Counted from the stretch's first letter, positions 1 to 6,958 are shown. The stretch: 8,956 nucleotides of DNA from an uncultured Collinsella sp. (GCA_958346935.1 CATVTM010000077.1:1-8956), one strand, 5' to 3'. A program made the numbers and translations. The notes: a model not told the origin generated them from the sequence alone.

Positions 1-56
1 ATGCCGCCGAAGTTGAAAGGCAGATTGCCGCTCTGGCGGGCTTGCAGCGTCGAGCA

Positions 57-84
57 GTTGCGGCGTTTGGTAAAACGCCGCAAC
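57..84 (-). terminator. 12-bp perfect hairpin just past the lipoprotein gene
   Basis: Bases 57-68 (GTTGCGGCGTTT) pair perfectly with 73-84 around a 4-base loop, GGTA. The hairpin starts three bases beyond the stop codon of the minus-strand lipoprotein gene, the usual place for a transcription end. No T-run follows it on the minus strand, so it is not a classical intrinsic terminator. It may work as a U-less terminator, as an RNA 3'-end stabiliser, or for a convergent plus-strand gene to the left. Confidence 0.5.
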
Positions 85-87
85 GAA

Positions 88-645
88 CTAGCTCAACATT
101 GCATCCATCATCTCGGAGTTGACGGAGTCGTCGGCAGACCACTCGCCGTCGTCGTTGCAGGTGTACTTGAAGATGACCGTGGTCTTCCTGGGCTCGGTGG
201 CCTTGGTCACATCGACCATGACCTGACCGGCCATCTTGTACAGCTCGTCATCGGAAGGAACCGTATCAAGCGCAGCGACCTTCTCCTGATACTGGGTGGA
301 GAAGTCCTCGACGATCTTGTTCATAGACTTGCAGGTGATAGAGACCTCGGCGGTCGCGACACCCTTGTCCTCGTCGACCGTCACGTCGCCGATCTTGTAG
401 TCAAAGCCCTCGAGATAGGTCTTGGCGTACTCCTTGGGATCGATACCCAGCTGCTCGAACTCGTCGCCCGAAGCCTCCTCCAGACCAGAGAGGAAGTCGT
501 CGCCACCGTTCTTGACCTCGTCAAACTGTGTCGTAAGATCCTCGGTGATGAGCTCCTCAACCGAAGGACCTCCACAGCCGGAAAGTACGACCACGCATGC
601 AACCAAGACGGCCATGAGGGGCGCAAGCAGCAGCTTCTTTTTCAT
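88..645 (-). CDS. small secreted lipoprotein of unknown function
   Basis: This is a 185-residue predicted lipoprotein. It starts with a lysine-rich n-region (MKKK), has a hydrophobic segment at about residues 5-20 and a clear lipobox LSGC with the acylated Cys at position 24, so the mature protein should be anchored on the outer face of the membrane. The mature part is acidic and soluble with no further membrane segments. Its two other cysteines (C105 and C163) could form a disulfide. The alternating charged and beta-like pattern over residues 80-165 recalls small NTF2-like or DUF5105-type lipoproteins, but I cannot name a family with certainty. The start at 645 is chosen because GGGAGGA lies 5 bases upstream (plus-strand 651-657) and because the signal peptide begins there. 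The open frame runs on to 864 without a site and would bury the signal peptide. The gene is a single unit with its own putative promoter and a hairpin at its end. Confidence 0.85.
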   Translation of the reverse strand: MKKKLLLAPLMAVLVACVVVLSGCGGPSVEELITEDLTTQFDEVKNGGDDFLSGLEEASGDEFEQLGIDPKEYAKTYLEGFDYKIGDVTVDEDKGVATAEVSITCKSMNKIVEDFSTQYQEKVAALDTVPSDDELYKMAGQVMVDVTKATEPRKTTVIFKYTCNDDGEWSADDSVNSEMMDAMLS

Positions 646-710
646 GTTGTTCCTCCCAATGAGCGGCACCGCGCTTCCCGGACGCGGCACACGTTGTAAT
701 AAGTAAGCCC

Positions 711-740
711 ATACTATCCACTTATGAACACCCTCGGCAA
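711..740 (-). promoter_or_regulatory. putative promoter of the lipoprotein gene
   Basis: On the minus strand TTGCCG (plus-strand 735-740) and TAGTAT (711-716) are separated by 18 bases. Each has about four of six consensus positions. The predicted transcript would have a leader of about 60 bases before the ATG at 645. This is inferred from sequence only; the match is moderate. Confidence 0.35.
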
Positions 741-826
741 CGCGAAGGCGCGGTCGGTTCGTTTTAGCGTCCGAACGGTTTGCAAGCCCGCCCAACGTGC
801 AATAAAACGCTTCCCCGCGATGCAAT

Positions 827-858
827 AAAAAAGGTGGCCGGAAAACCCGACCACCCTT
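827..858 (-). terminator. intrinsic terminator of the PTS IIA gene
   Basis: Reading the minus strand, GGTGGTCGG pairs with CCGGCCACC (one G-U pair) around the loop GTTTT. The stem can extend outward by G-U and two A-U pairs, and six T residues follow at once (plus-strand 827-832). It begins 24 bases after the stop codon of the IIA gene. The A-run on the other side gives no matching T-run on the plus strand, so it acts in one direction. It cleanly separates the IIA gene from the lipoprotein gene. Confidence 0.9.
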
Positions 859-881
859 GCACATCCTTTGGATGCCGCAGT

Positions 882-1418
882 TTACTTGCGGACGACCTTA
901 ACGATGGCGTCACCGGCGGCGACGGCGGACTCTGCCTCAACGGTGAGCTCGACGTCGGCAAACTCGGCGGTGTTGGACACGGCCACCACGACGCAGTCCT
1001 TATAACCAGCAGCGGCGATCTTGGCACGGTCGATCTTGAGTATGGGCTGGCCGGCCTTCACAACGTCGTCGGCCTTGACGAAGCCCTCGAAGCCATCGCC
1101 GTTCATGTTGACAGTATCGACGCCAACGTGCACCAGAACCTCGATGCCGCTATCGGACTGCAGACCCACGGCGTGACCCATGGTGACGGTCACCTTGCCG
1201 TCGCAGGGAGCGTAGACCAGGTCGTCCTCGGGCCACACGGCGCAGCCCTTGCCCAGAACCTCGCCACCAAAGACGGGATCGGGCACGTCGGCCATCTTGA
1301 TGACCTTGCCCTTGACGGGCGAGCACAGCACGTCGGCGCCGGCAGAAGCAGAGATGGAGGCCGGAGCAGCGGCAGCCGCGGGCTCAGCCTTCTTCTTGAA
1401 CATGTCAAACAGACCCAT
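882..1418 (-). CDS. crr: PTS glucose-family IIA protein (EIIA-Glc/Crr-like), stand-alone
   Basis: This is a 178-residue cytoplasmic phosphocarrier of the phosphoenolpyruvate:sugar phosphotransferase system. It would accept phosphate from HPr and pass it to the IIB domain of a membrane sugar transporter. The two family histidines are present: H82 in the GHAVGL segment and H97 in LVHVGVDTV, the second corresponding to the phosphorylated His90 of E. coli IIA-Glc. Further family motifs are CSPVKGKV near residue 32, DPVFG at 47, the VYAPCDGKV turn at 69 and GDGFEGFVK at 107. An Ala/Pro/Ser-rich stretch (residues 11-28) follows the leader MGLFDMFKKK, much as in other stand-alone IIA proteins. The start at 1418 is set by GAGGAG about 7 bases upstream. 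The longer open frame to 1550 has no site and would cross the TATAAT promoter element. No IIB or IIC domain is attached or nearby, so its partner lies elsewhere. The gene follows the GH1 gene but has its own promoter and terminator. Confidence 0.93.
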   Translation of the reverse strand: MGLFDMFKKKAEPAAAAAPASISASAGADVLCSPVKGKVIKMADVPDPVFGGEVLGKGCAVWPEDDLVYAPCDGKVTVTMGHAVGLQSDSGIEVLVHVGVDTVNMNGDGFEGFVKADDVVKAGQPILKIDRAKIAAAGYKDCVVVAVSNTAEFADVELTVEAESAVAAGDAIVKVVRK

Positions 1419-1467
1419 ACGTTTTCTCCTCTTGATTAAGCGCAACGTAGTGCGCATGCCTATGGTG

Positions 1468-1496
1468 ATTATAGTGCCAATTGGACCAAAAACTAA
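1468..1496 (-). promoter_or_regulatory. promoter of the PTS IIA gene with palindrome in the spacer
   Basis: The minus strand carries a perfect TATAAT (plus-strand 1468-1473). At 17-base spacing the upstream hexamer is TTAGTT (1491-1496), a weak -35. The spacer contains the perfect palindrome CCAATTGG (1477-1484), well placed for a repressor or an activator that compensates for the poor -35. The leader to the ATG at 1418 would be about 40-45 bases. Promoter function is inferred from position and the perfect -10. Confidence 0.5.
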
Positions 1497-1558
1497 GGTG
1501 GGGAGTCGAATCGCGAGCCCATCCCAACGCTTTTCCCCGGTGGCACTCATATTGTCGA

Positions 1559-2998
1559 TTAATCCAGGCCCTCGGCACCGTTGGACTTGATGATCTTCTG
1601 GTATGCGAAGAAGCTGTCCTTGCGGCGGCGCTCGTAGGTGCCGGTGCCGTCGTCGTACTTATCGACATGGATGAAGCCGTAGCGCTTGCGCATCTCGCCG
1701 GTACCGGCGGACACCAGGTCGATGGGGCCCCACCAGGTGTAGGCGATCAGGTCAACACCATCGGCGACGGCCTCGCCCATGGCCTTGATGTGGCTGCGCA
1801 GATAGGCGATGCGGTACGGATCGTGAATGGAGCCATCGTCCTCGACCTCGTCGTAGGCGCCCATGCCGTTCTCGACCACCATCAGCGGAATCTCGTAACG
1901 GGCGTAAATCTCGTTGAGGGCGATGCGCAGGCCCAGCGGATCGATCTGCCAGCCCCAGTCGGTGGACTCCAGATAGGGATTCTTGCCGCCAAAGGTCATG
2001 TTGCCCTCGGTCATCTCGTGATCCTTGTGGGTGCCCACGGTGCCGGACATGTAGTAGCTAAAGGTGTAGAAATCGACCTTGCCGTCGGCGATATCCTGCA
2101 GGTCACCGTCCTCCATCACAAGCTCGACATCGTTCTCGGCCCAGAAGCGCTTGGCATAGAACGGATACTTGCCGCGCACCTGCACGTCGGAGCAGTACCA
2201 GTTCATGGTATTCATCTCCTGCTGCGTGGCGAACACGTCGGACGGATCGCACGTGGCGGCATAGGAGAGGATGAAGCAGTCCATGTTGCCCATCTTAAAC
2301 TGCGGGTAGTGCTCGTGGGCATAGCGCACGACGCGGCCGCTGGCGACAAACTGGTGATGCAGCGCCTGCATACGAGCCTGCGGCGTAGTATGGACCGCCG
2401 AAGCCGGGCCCTCAAAGCCCTGAATCATGCTGGTCTCAAAGAGGTTGCCCATGTCCTGAGTGCCGCAGTTGATCTCGTTGAAGGTGAGCCAGAACTTGAC
2501 CTTGTCCTGATAGCGGTCGAAGACGGTCTGGCAGTACTTCTCAAAGAAGCCGATGAGCTCGCGGCTCGCCCAGCCGTTGTATTTCTCGACCAGGTGATAG
2601 GGCATCTCGTAGTGCGACAGGGTCACGAGTGGCTCGATATTGTGAGCGCGCAGGCAGTCGAAGACGCGGTCGTAGAAGGCGAGGCCGGCCTCGTTGGGCT
2701 CGGCGTCGTCACCGCTGGGGAAGATGCGGCTCCAAGAGATGGACATGCGGAACATGGTAAAGCCCATCTCGGCGAACAGCGCGATGTCCTCCTCGTAGTG
2801 ATGGTAGAAATCTATGCCGTCATGGTTGGGGTAGAAGCGGTCGGGGTCGATGTCGATCGTAATCTGGCGCGGCTCCTTGTAGCTGCCACCCAAGAAGTGG
2901 TCGTCGACCGACGGACCGCGGCCGTCAACGTTCCAAGCGCCCTCAAACTGATTGGCGGCGGTAGCGCCACCCCAATAGAAACCCTCGGGGAATCCCAT
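1559..2998 (-). CDS. glycoside hydrolase family 1, 6-phospho-beta-glucosidase
   Basis: This is a 479-residue cytoplasmic enzyme, the normal length for family GH1, expected to split 6-phospho-beta-glucosides (from cellobiose, arbutin, salicin and similar) after PTS uptake. The N-terminal signature FPEGFYWGGATAANQFEG is at residues 3-20. The acid/base Glu is E175 in LTFNEIN, the NEIN form seen in BglA/AscB-type phospho-glucosidases rather than the NEP of many plain beta-glucosidases. The nucleophile is E376 in VVENGMGA. The C-terminal KRYGFIHVD (438-446) matches the phosphate-binding Lys/Tyr signature of the 6-phospho group (K438, Y440). The segment before it reads VSAGTGEM, where relatives I recall have VSASTGEM. 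The start at 2998 is set by AGGAGG five bases upstream. An in-frame ATG at 3016 lacks such a site. The neighbouring IIA gene fits a PTS-linked pathway. The exact sugar cannot be read from the sequence. Confidence 0.93.
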   Translation of the reverse strand: MGFPEGFYWGGATAANQFEGAWNVDGRGPSVDDHFLGGSYKEPRQITIDIDPDRFYPNHDGIDFYHHYEEDIALFAEMGFTMFRMSISWSRIFPSGDDAEPNEAGLAFYDRVFDCLRAHNIEPLVTLSHYEMPYHLVEKYNGWASRELIGFFEKYCQTVFDRYQDKVKFWLTFNEINCGTQDMGNLFETSMIQGFEGPASAVHTTPQARMQALHHQFVASGRVVRYAHEHYPQFKMGNMDCFILSYAATCDPSDVFATQQEMNTMNWYCSDVQVRGKYPFYAKRFWAENDVELVMEDGDLQDIADGKVDFYTFSYYMSGTVGTHKDHEMTEGNMTFGGKNPYLESTDWGWQIDPLGLRIALNEIYARYEIPLMVVENGMGAYDEVEDDGSIHDPYRIAYLRSHIKAMGEAVADGVDLIAYTWWGPIDLVSAGTGEMRKRYGFIHVDKYDDGTGTYERRRKDSFFAYQKIIKSNGAEGLD

Positions 2999-3003
2999 AA
3001 GTG

Positions 3004-3009
3004 CCTCCT
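3004..3009 (-). promoter_or_regulatory. ribosome binding site that fixes the GH1 start
   Basis: Perfect AGGAGG on the minus strand, five bases before the ATG at 2998. It overlaps the coding frame that would follow the alternative ATG at 3016, which itself has no good site. It therefore decides for the 479-residue form. Confidence 0.8.
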
Positions 3010-3104
3010 CGCTCATGCGTGTTGCTGATGAAACGAGTATGCCGCCGAGTCGCTCCAGGCCAGGGCGAAGGCGCCGATTTGGACACTTCTTTTCGCAGAC
3101 GCGC

Positions 3105-3123
3105 GCTGCAACAGCGCTGCAGC
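3105..3123. other. small hairpin between the AraC and GH1 genes
   Basis: GCTGCA (3105-3110) and TGCAGC (3118-3123) form a 6-bp stem with a 7-base loop in the 170-base gap between the AraC stop and the GH1 start. No T-run follows on the minus strand, so it is not a convincing terminator for the AraC gene. I found no convincing promoter for the GH1 gene in this gap. Either the two genes share a transcript or the promoter is activator-dependent. Confidence 0.35.
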
Positions 3124-3168
3124 TGAAACTTTTTGACACCGAAGGAGCGAAGACGATCCGCCCCGCGC

Positions 3169-4161
3169 TTACCGGCGGTATGCCGCGGGGGTGCAGCCAT
3201 ACTTGTCGTGAAACTTACGGTAGAAGAAGCTCATGTTTTCATAGCCCACCGCATGCGCAGCCGCCCCGGCCGTGGCGCCGCCGCGCAGAAGCTCGGCCGC
3301 ACGTACCAGGCGTCGCTCCTGCACAAGCTGCCTAAAGGTCTTGCCCACATGCCGCTTGAGGAGCGCCGTCGCATAATTAGGGCTCAAGCCAAACTCCGCC
3401 GCCATCCCCTCGAGGGAGCATGCAGCGAATTCGCGATCGATATAGCCAAGCATTCCCGTCACCAGGGCAGTGGGCCCCGCCGCGCCGTCCGCCGCGCCGC
3501 GCACCAGCTCGCGCTCGTAGCAATCCATGAGCTCGGCCAAAAACAGCTGAAACAGACGCAAGACGATCTCGGGACCGTTGGGGCTCGGGTCGTACAGCTC
3601 GCAGAGCATCTCCTGCATGTAGCACCGAATCCGACGGCTCTCGCCGCAATGAAAACGGACATGGCCCCGATGGTCCGTCTCGCTGTTGAGCGCGTTGAAC
3701 AAAAACCGCGAGACCGCGCTCTCGCGCGAGAGGCTCGACTCGAGACTCCGGCGCAAAAAAGAGCGTGAAACGGTCATGCTTAGCATGATGTCGTCCTCAC
3801 CAAGCGCCGCCACGGCATGCGGGCAGAGGGCGTCGAGCAAAAGCACCTCGTTGCGGCCCAGCTCGAGCCTCTCCCCCGCCACCGTCTGCGGGCAGCGTCC
3901 GCGATACACATAGCTCAGCTCCACGTAATCATGCACGTGCTCGGGAACTGCATTAAAGCGCGAGTTTTTCCTTATCGTCAGGCCACGCGGCATGCCGGGC
4001 TGGGCATAGGCAAACCCTGGCTGCCCAATCTTGCGCACTGGGCATCCGTCGATTTCGACATGCTCGGTCATAATCGACCAATCAAATGCCATGCCGTCTT
4101 TATAAGCGATCTCACTGGCGCTCAGTTCGCTGAGCCTACGCTCGAGCTCGTCGATCTCCAT
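3169..4161 (-). CDS. AraC-family transcriptional regulator with N-terminal cupin domain
   Basis: This is a 330-residue DNA-binding regulator. The N-terminal half holds a cupin-type ligand-binding domain, with the metal- or sugar-site-like motif HVHDYVEL at residues 75-82 followed by a beta-rich stretch to about 130. The C-terminal hundred residues carry the double helix-turn-helix of the AraC family. The first HTH is about 249-271 (SLEGMAAEFGLSPNYATALLKR) and the second about 297-329, ending with the typical GYENMSFFYRKFHDKYGCTPAAYR pattern. The start at 4161 gives a sensible N-terminus, but no good ribosome binding site lies before it. ATG codons at residues 24 and 31 are possible alternatives, so the start is uncertain. 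The gene is divergent from the GH106-like glycosidase and upstream of the GH1 gene, so it probably controls one or both in response to a sugar. That control is inference from position. Confidence 0.92.
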   Translation of the reverse strand: MEIDELERRLSELSASEIAYKDGMAFDWSIMTEHVEIDGCPVRKIGQPGFAYAQPGMPRGLTIRKNSRFNAVPEHVHDYVELSYVYRGRCPQTVAGERLELGRNEVLLLDALCPHAVAALGEDDIMLSMTVSRSFLRRSLESSLSRESAVSRFLFNALNSETDHRGHVRFHCGESRRIRCYMQEMLCELYDPSPNGPEIVLRLFQLFLAELMDCYERELVRGAADGAAGPTALVTGMLGYIDREFAACSLEGMAAEFGLSPNYATALLKRHVGKTFRQLVQERRLVRAAELLRGGATAGAAAHAVGYENMSFFYRKFHDKYGCTPAAYRR

Positions 4162-4204
4162 GGCTTGCCAATCGTTGATTTGGTCATAGTTCGTCGTGAT
4201 TCAG

Positions 4205-4236
4205 ATATTAGCAGAACGCGCCGACGCGTCCATAAT
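4205..4236. promoter_or_regulatory. back-to-back promoters with inverted-repeat operator candidate
   Basis: For the plus-strand glycosidase, TTAGCA (4208-4213) and CATAAT (4231-4236) are 17 bases apart, a good promoter. For the minus-strand AraC gene, TAATAT (4205-4210) is a good -10 with only a poor -35 (ATGGAC, 4228-4233). The two overlap, so polymerase binding at one should hinder the other. The inverted repeat ACGCG-CCGA-CGCGT (4216-4229) lies in the shared spacer and is a natural operator candidate for the AraC protein. Promoter elements are read directly; their use is inferred. Confidence 0.55.
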
Positions 4237-4275
4237 CTGTGCTATGCAGCAGATCGATCGAGCCAAGGAGGATCC

Positions 4276-6867
4276 ATGACCGCGTACTATCAGCAGGTGC
4301 TCGAGGGCACATACGACAACCACGTGCTTCCGTTTTTGTGGATGAAGGGCGAGAGCCATAAGACCATTGCCGAGTATCTGGAAAAGATCGCCGGCGCCGA
4401 CATCCACGAGGTCTGTCTCGAAAGCCGCCCACACCCCGATTTTTGCGGCGAGGGCTGGTGGCGCGACTTGCACTTTGTCATTGACGAGTGCAGGCAGCTG
4501 GGCCTTAAGCTCTGGATCTTGGACGACGCACACTTCCCCACGGGCTTTGCCAACGGCGCCGTCAAGGAGGCCGTGCCCGAGCTCAGCAAGATCGTGCTCA
4601 CGCACCGCACGTTCGACATCGTGGGCCCCACGTCCGCCGCGAGCATCGCGCTCGCCAACATGCTCGACAAAACGGAGCGCTTCCACGGCGTGACATTTAT
4701 GCAGGACGGCAGCCCCGTCGACGTCGCTTACCGAGTAATCGACGATGCAGACGGCAACCCCAGCCGCCTGGTCTTCGATGCACCTGCGTGCCTCACGCAG
4801 GCATGCGTGATGTTCACGAGCGGCAAGACCTCCTACAACGAGGACTACATCAATATGGTCGACCGCGCCTCGGTGGCGCAGCTCATCGATGCTGTCTACG
4901 AGCCGCATTTTGAGCATCTGGGCGATGAGTTTGGCAAGACGATCCTGGGCTTTTTCTCCGATGAGCCCGGATTTGCCAACGAGAAGGGCACCACGGGCCC
5001 CGATGGCATCTCGGACACGCTCATCGGCAAGGCCACCGCGCCCCTACCCTGGTCGGCCGAGCTTGAGCGTCGCCTACGCGCGGCACTGGGCGAGCGCTAC
5101 CTGGCCGAGCTCCCGCACCTGTGGGACCGCGAGCCGGCCGGCGCGCACGTACGCCACGTCTATATGGACATCGCGAGCACCCTCTATAAGGAGTGCTTCT
5201 GCGACCAGCTCGGAGACTGGTGCCGCGCGCGCGGCGTGCAGTACATCGGCCACGTTATCGAGGACAAGGACTGCCACGCGCGCCTGGGCGTGGGCGCCGG
5301 GCACTACTTCCGCGCCGTGGGCGGTCAGGACATGGCGGGCGTCGACATCGTGATCAACCAGCTGGTACCCGGCATGGACCGCGGCCTTCACAGCTACGGA
5401 CGCGGCGTGTGGAACCTCGAGTTCTATAACTACGTGCTGCCCAAGCTGGGCTCCTCGGCAGCACACCTCGACCCCAAAAAGCAGGGGCGCTGCATGGCCG
5501 AGGTCTTTGGCGCATTTGGATGGCACGAAGGCCTACGCGAGATGAAGTGGATCGCCGATCATTTTTTGGTGCGCGGCGTCAATTGGTTTGTGCCGCATGC
5601 CTTTAGCATGGCCGCCTTCCCCGACTGGGACTGCCCGCCGCATTTCTATGCGCATGGCCAAAACCCCCAGTTTGCACACTTTGGGCAGCTCATGAGCTAC
5701 ATGAACCGTACGGCGAGCCTGCTGAGCGGCGGGCGCGCAACGACCCCGGTGGCGCTTCTCTACCATGCGGACGCCGAGTGGGCAGGCGAGGCGAACTTTA
5801 TGCAGCATGCCGCCTCCGAGCTTTTGCGCGCGCAGGTCGACTTTGACATCGTGCCGGCAGAGGCATTTGAGGACGCAGGGCGCTATGCCGTTGAAATTGC
5901 CGCAGACGGTAGCGGCTTTAGCGTGAACGGCCAGGCATACCGCTGCCTGGTGATGCCCGGAGCCGAGTTTGTCGGCGGAGCCGTGCTCGACTTTGCCGCG
6001 CGTGCCGCAGCCGCAGGTGTTGCCGTGTACGCGCTGGATGAGTTGCCGAACAAGCGCTACAACGGTGACACTGCAGGCCGCGAGGGCTTTGCCTCCCTGG
6101 ATGCAGCCGCGGTCGCCGGCATCAAGCTCCTGGCGACCACCGAGCTCGCAGACACACTTGCCAACACCGGCATGCAGACCGTGGTTTGCGCCGAGCCCCA
6201 GCCCTGGCTGCGCGCACTGCGCTACGAGCGGGCGGGCGAGACCTATCTGATGCTCGTCAACGAGCATCCCAAGCAGGGTATCTCCACTCAGATTGCGCTT
6301 GCCGACGGCACACCCGTTGCAGGCGCGCGCCTCGATCTGCTCAACGGCACCGAGCCCGCCGCCTTTGACGGCACGCTCGAGCTGGCTCCCTACGAGAGCT
6401 GCATCGTGGTCCTTGGGGCTACAGGTTCCGCCGGCGCGACAACCGCTGGAACCGAAGCCGCATGCATCGACGGGCCCTGGACGGTTGCCTTCTCTACCCC
6501 TGGCACCGATGCCTTTGGCGAGTCTGTTGAGCTTGCGGACCTGCACGACCTTTCCTCGGCCGAGTTCCCCGGCAAGGCCGGCACATTCCGCTACCGGGCT
6601 TCCTTTGTCCTGGGCGAAGCGGCCAGCCGCACCGTCATCGACCTTGGGGAGGTCTTTGAGACCGCAACCGTCACCCTCGACGGCAAATCCCTCGGCACAC
6701 GCATCTGTCCGCCTTACCGCTTTGAGGCCGGCGCGCTTTTGGCCGGTGAGCACGCGCTTACGATCGATATCATCAACACCCTCGACCACGCCGTCCCCGA
6801 CATGTTCGGCATGACCGAGCCCTCCGATCCCAGCGGCCTCTTGGGGCCCGTACGCGTGCTCGGGTAA
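4276..6867 (+). CDS. GH106-like glycoside hydrolase (alpha-L-rhamnosidase-like), cytoplasmic
   Basis: This is an 863-residue predicted glycosidase. The first 440 residues read as a (beta/alpha)8 barrel of the kind seen in family GH106 and related proteins with a jelly-roll tail. Features include LESRPHPDFCGEGWW at about 48-62, LWILDDAHFPTGFANG at 79-94, the YNEDYINMVD segment at 187, the acidic motif FFSDEPG (226-232) and YIGHVIEDKD (323-332). E230 and E329 are candidate catalytic acids, but I cannot assign the pair. Residues 490-590 look like a Rossmann-type domain, and 733-835 a beta-sandwich (FRYRASFVLG, TVTLDGKSLG) like the sugar-binding domains of GH2/GH106 enzymes. There is no signal peptide or membrane segment, so it should act inside the cell on imported sugars. 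The start at 4276 follows AAGGAGG at a 4-base spacing. The open frame extending back to 3817 is antisense to the AraC gene. Rhamnosidase activity is family-based inference; an unassigned relative of GH106 is equally possible. Confidence 0.8.
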   Translation: MTAYYQQVLEGTYDNHVLPFLWMKGESHKTIAEYLEKIAGADIHEVCLESRPHPDFCGEGWWRDLHFVIDECRQLGLKLWILDDAHFPTGFANGAVKEAVPELSKIVLTHRTFDIVGPTSAASIALANMLDKTERFHGVTFMQDGSPVDVAYRVIDDADGNPSRLVFDAPACLTQACVMFTSGKTSYNEDYINMVDRASVAQLIDAVYEPHFEHLGDEFGKTILGFFSDEPGFANEKGTTGPDGISDTLIGKATAPLPWSAELERRLRAALGERYLAELPHLWDREPAGAHVRHVYMDIASTLYKECFCDQLGDWCRARGVQYIGHVIEDKDCHARLGVGAGHYFRAVGGQDMAGVDIVINQLVPGMDRGLHSYGRGVWNLEFYNYVLPKLGSSAAHLDPKKQGRCMAEVFGAFGWHEGLREMKWIADHFLVRGVNWFVPHAFSMAAFPDWDCPPHFYAHGQNPQFAHFGQLMSYMNRTASLLSGGRATTPVALLYHADAEWAGEANFMQHAASELLRAQVDFDIVPAEAFEDAGRYAVEIAADGSGFSVNGQAYRCLVMPGAEFVGGAVLDFAARAAAAGVAVYALDELPNKRYNGDTAGREGFASLDAAAVAGIKLLATTELADTLANTGMQTVVCAEPQPWLRALRYERAGETYLMLVNEHPKQGISTQIALADGTPVAGARLDLLNGTEPAAFDGTLELAPYESCIVVLGATGSAGATTAGTEAACIDGPWTVAFSTPGTDAFGESVELADLHDLSSAEFPGKAGTFRYRASFVLGEAASRTVIDLGEVFETATVTLDGKSLGTRICPPYRFEAGALLAGEHALTIDIINTLDHAVPDMFGMTEPSDPSGLLGPVRVLG

Positions 6868-6883
6868 CGCCCCGGGCGCAAAC

Positions 6884-6916
6884 GGCCCAACAAGGACAGC
6901 GCCCCTATGTTGGGCC
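6884..6916 (+). terminator. 9-bp hairpin after the GH106-like gene
   Basis: GGCCCAACA (6884-6892) pairs perfectly with TGTTGGGCC (6908-6916). Inside the 15-base loop AGG and CCT can add three more pairs across a bulged A. It starts 16 bases after the stop codon. No T-run follows. An alternative stem, GGGCGC (6874-6879) with GCGCCC (6899-6904), competes for the same bases. It is probably a 3'-end hairpin; termination is not certain. Confidence 0.45.
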
Positions 6917-6931
6917 CGCGCAGCGTCGAGC

Positions 6932-6958
6932 GGTCCGTCGTTCATAGACCGGCGGACC
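6932..6958. other. second hairpin between the GH106-like and RpiR genes
   Basis: GGTCCGTCG (6932-6940) pairs with CGGCGGACC (6950-6958) with one G-U pair and a 9-base loop. It lies 15 bases after the previous hairpin. AAAAA follows on the plus strand, so it lacks a T-run there. It may assist the first hairpin in ending the glycosidase transcript. Confidence 0.4.

Noticed and set aside
3..122. Plus-strand frame entering from the left edge, ending in TGA at 120-122, as a possible C-terminus of a cut-off gene
   Set aside because: The first 25 or so codons look protein-like (AAEVERQIAALAGLQRRA), but the frame runs through the 12-bp hairpin and overlaps the lipoprotein gene. About 39 codons are too few to support a gene without the sequence to the left.
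1..699. Plus-strand open frame of 232 codons
   Set aside because: It lies antisense to the lipoprotein gene, whose lipobox, ribosome site and start are clear. Its translation shows no domain pattern.
646..864. N-terminal extension of the lipoprotein gene to 864
   Set aside because: It would place 73 residues before a perfect signal peptide, has no ribosome site, and crosses the putative promoter and the terminator of the IIA gene.
1481..3028. Plus-strand open frame of 515 codons
   Set aside because: It is the shadow of the GH1 gene in a GC-rich genome. The translation is Val/Leu/Ala/Gly/His-rich without motifs, while the minus strand encodes all GH1 catalytic motifs.
3133..3768. Plus-strand open frame opposite the AraC gene
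   Set aside because: Shadow of a gene with two clear HTH motifs; Arg/Ala-rich translation with no recognisable domain.
3817..4275. Upstream extension of the GH106-like open frame
   Set aside because: It is antisense to the AraC gene and runs through the divergent promoters. AAGGAGG before 4276 fixes the start.
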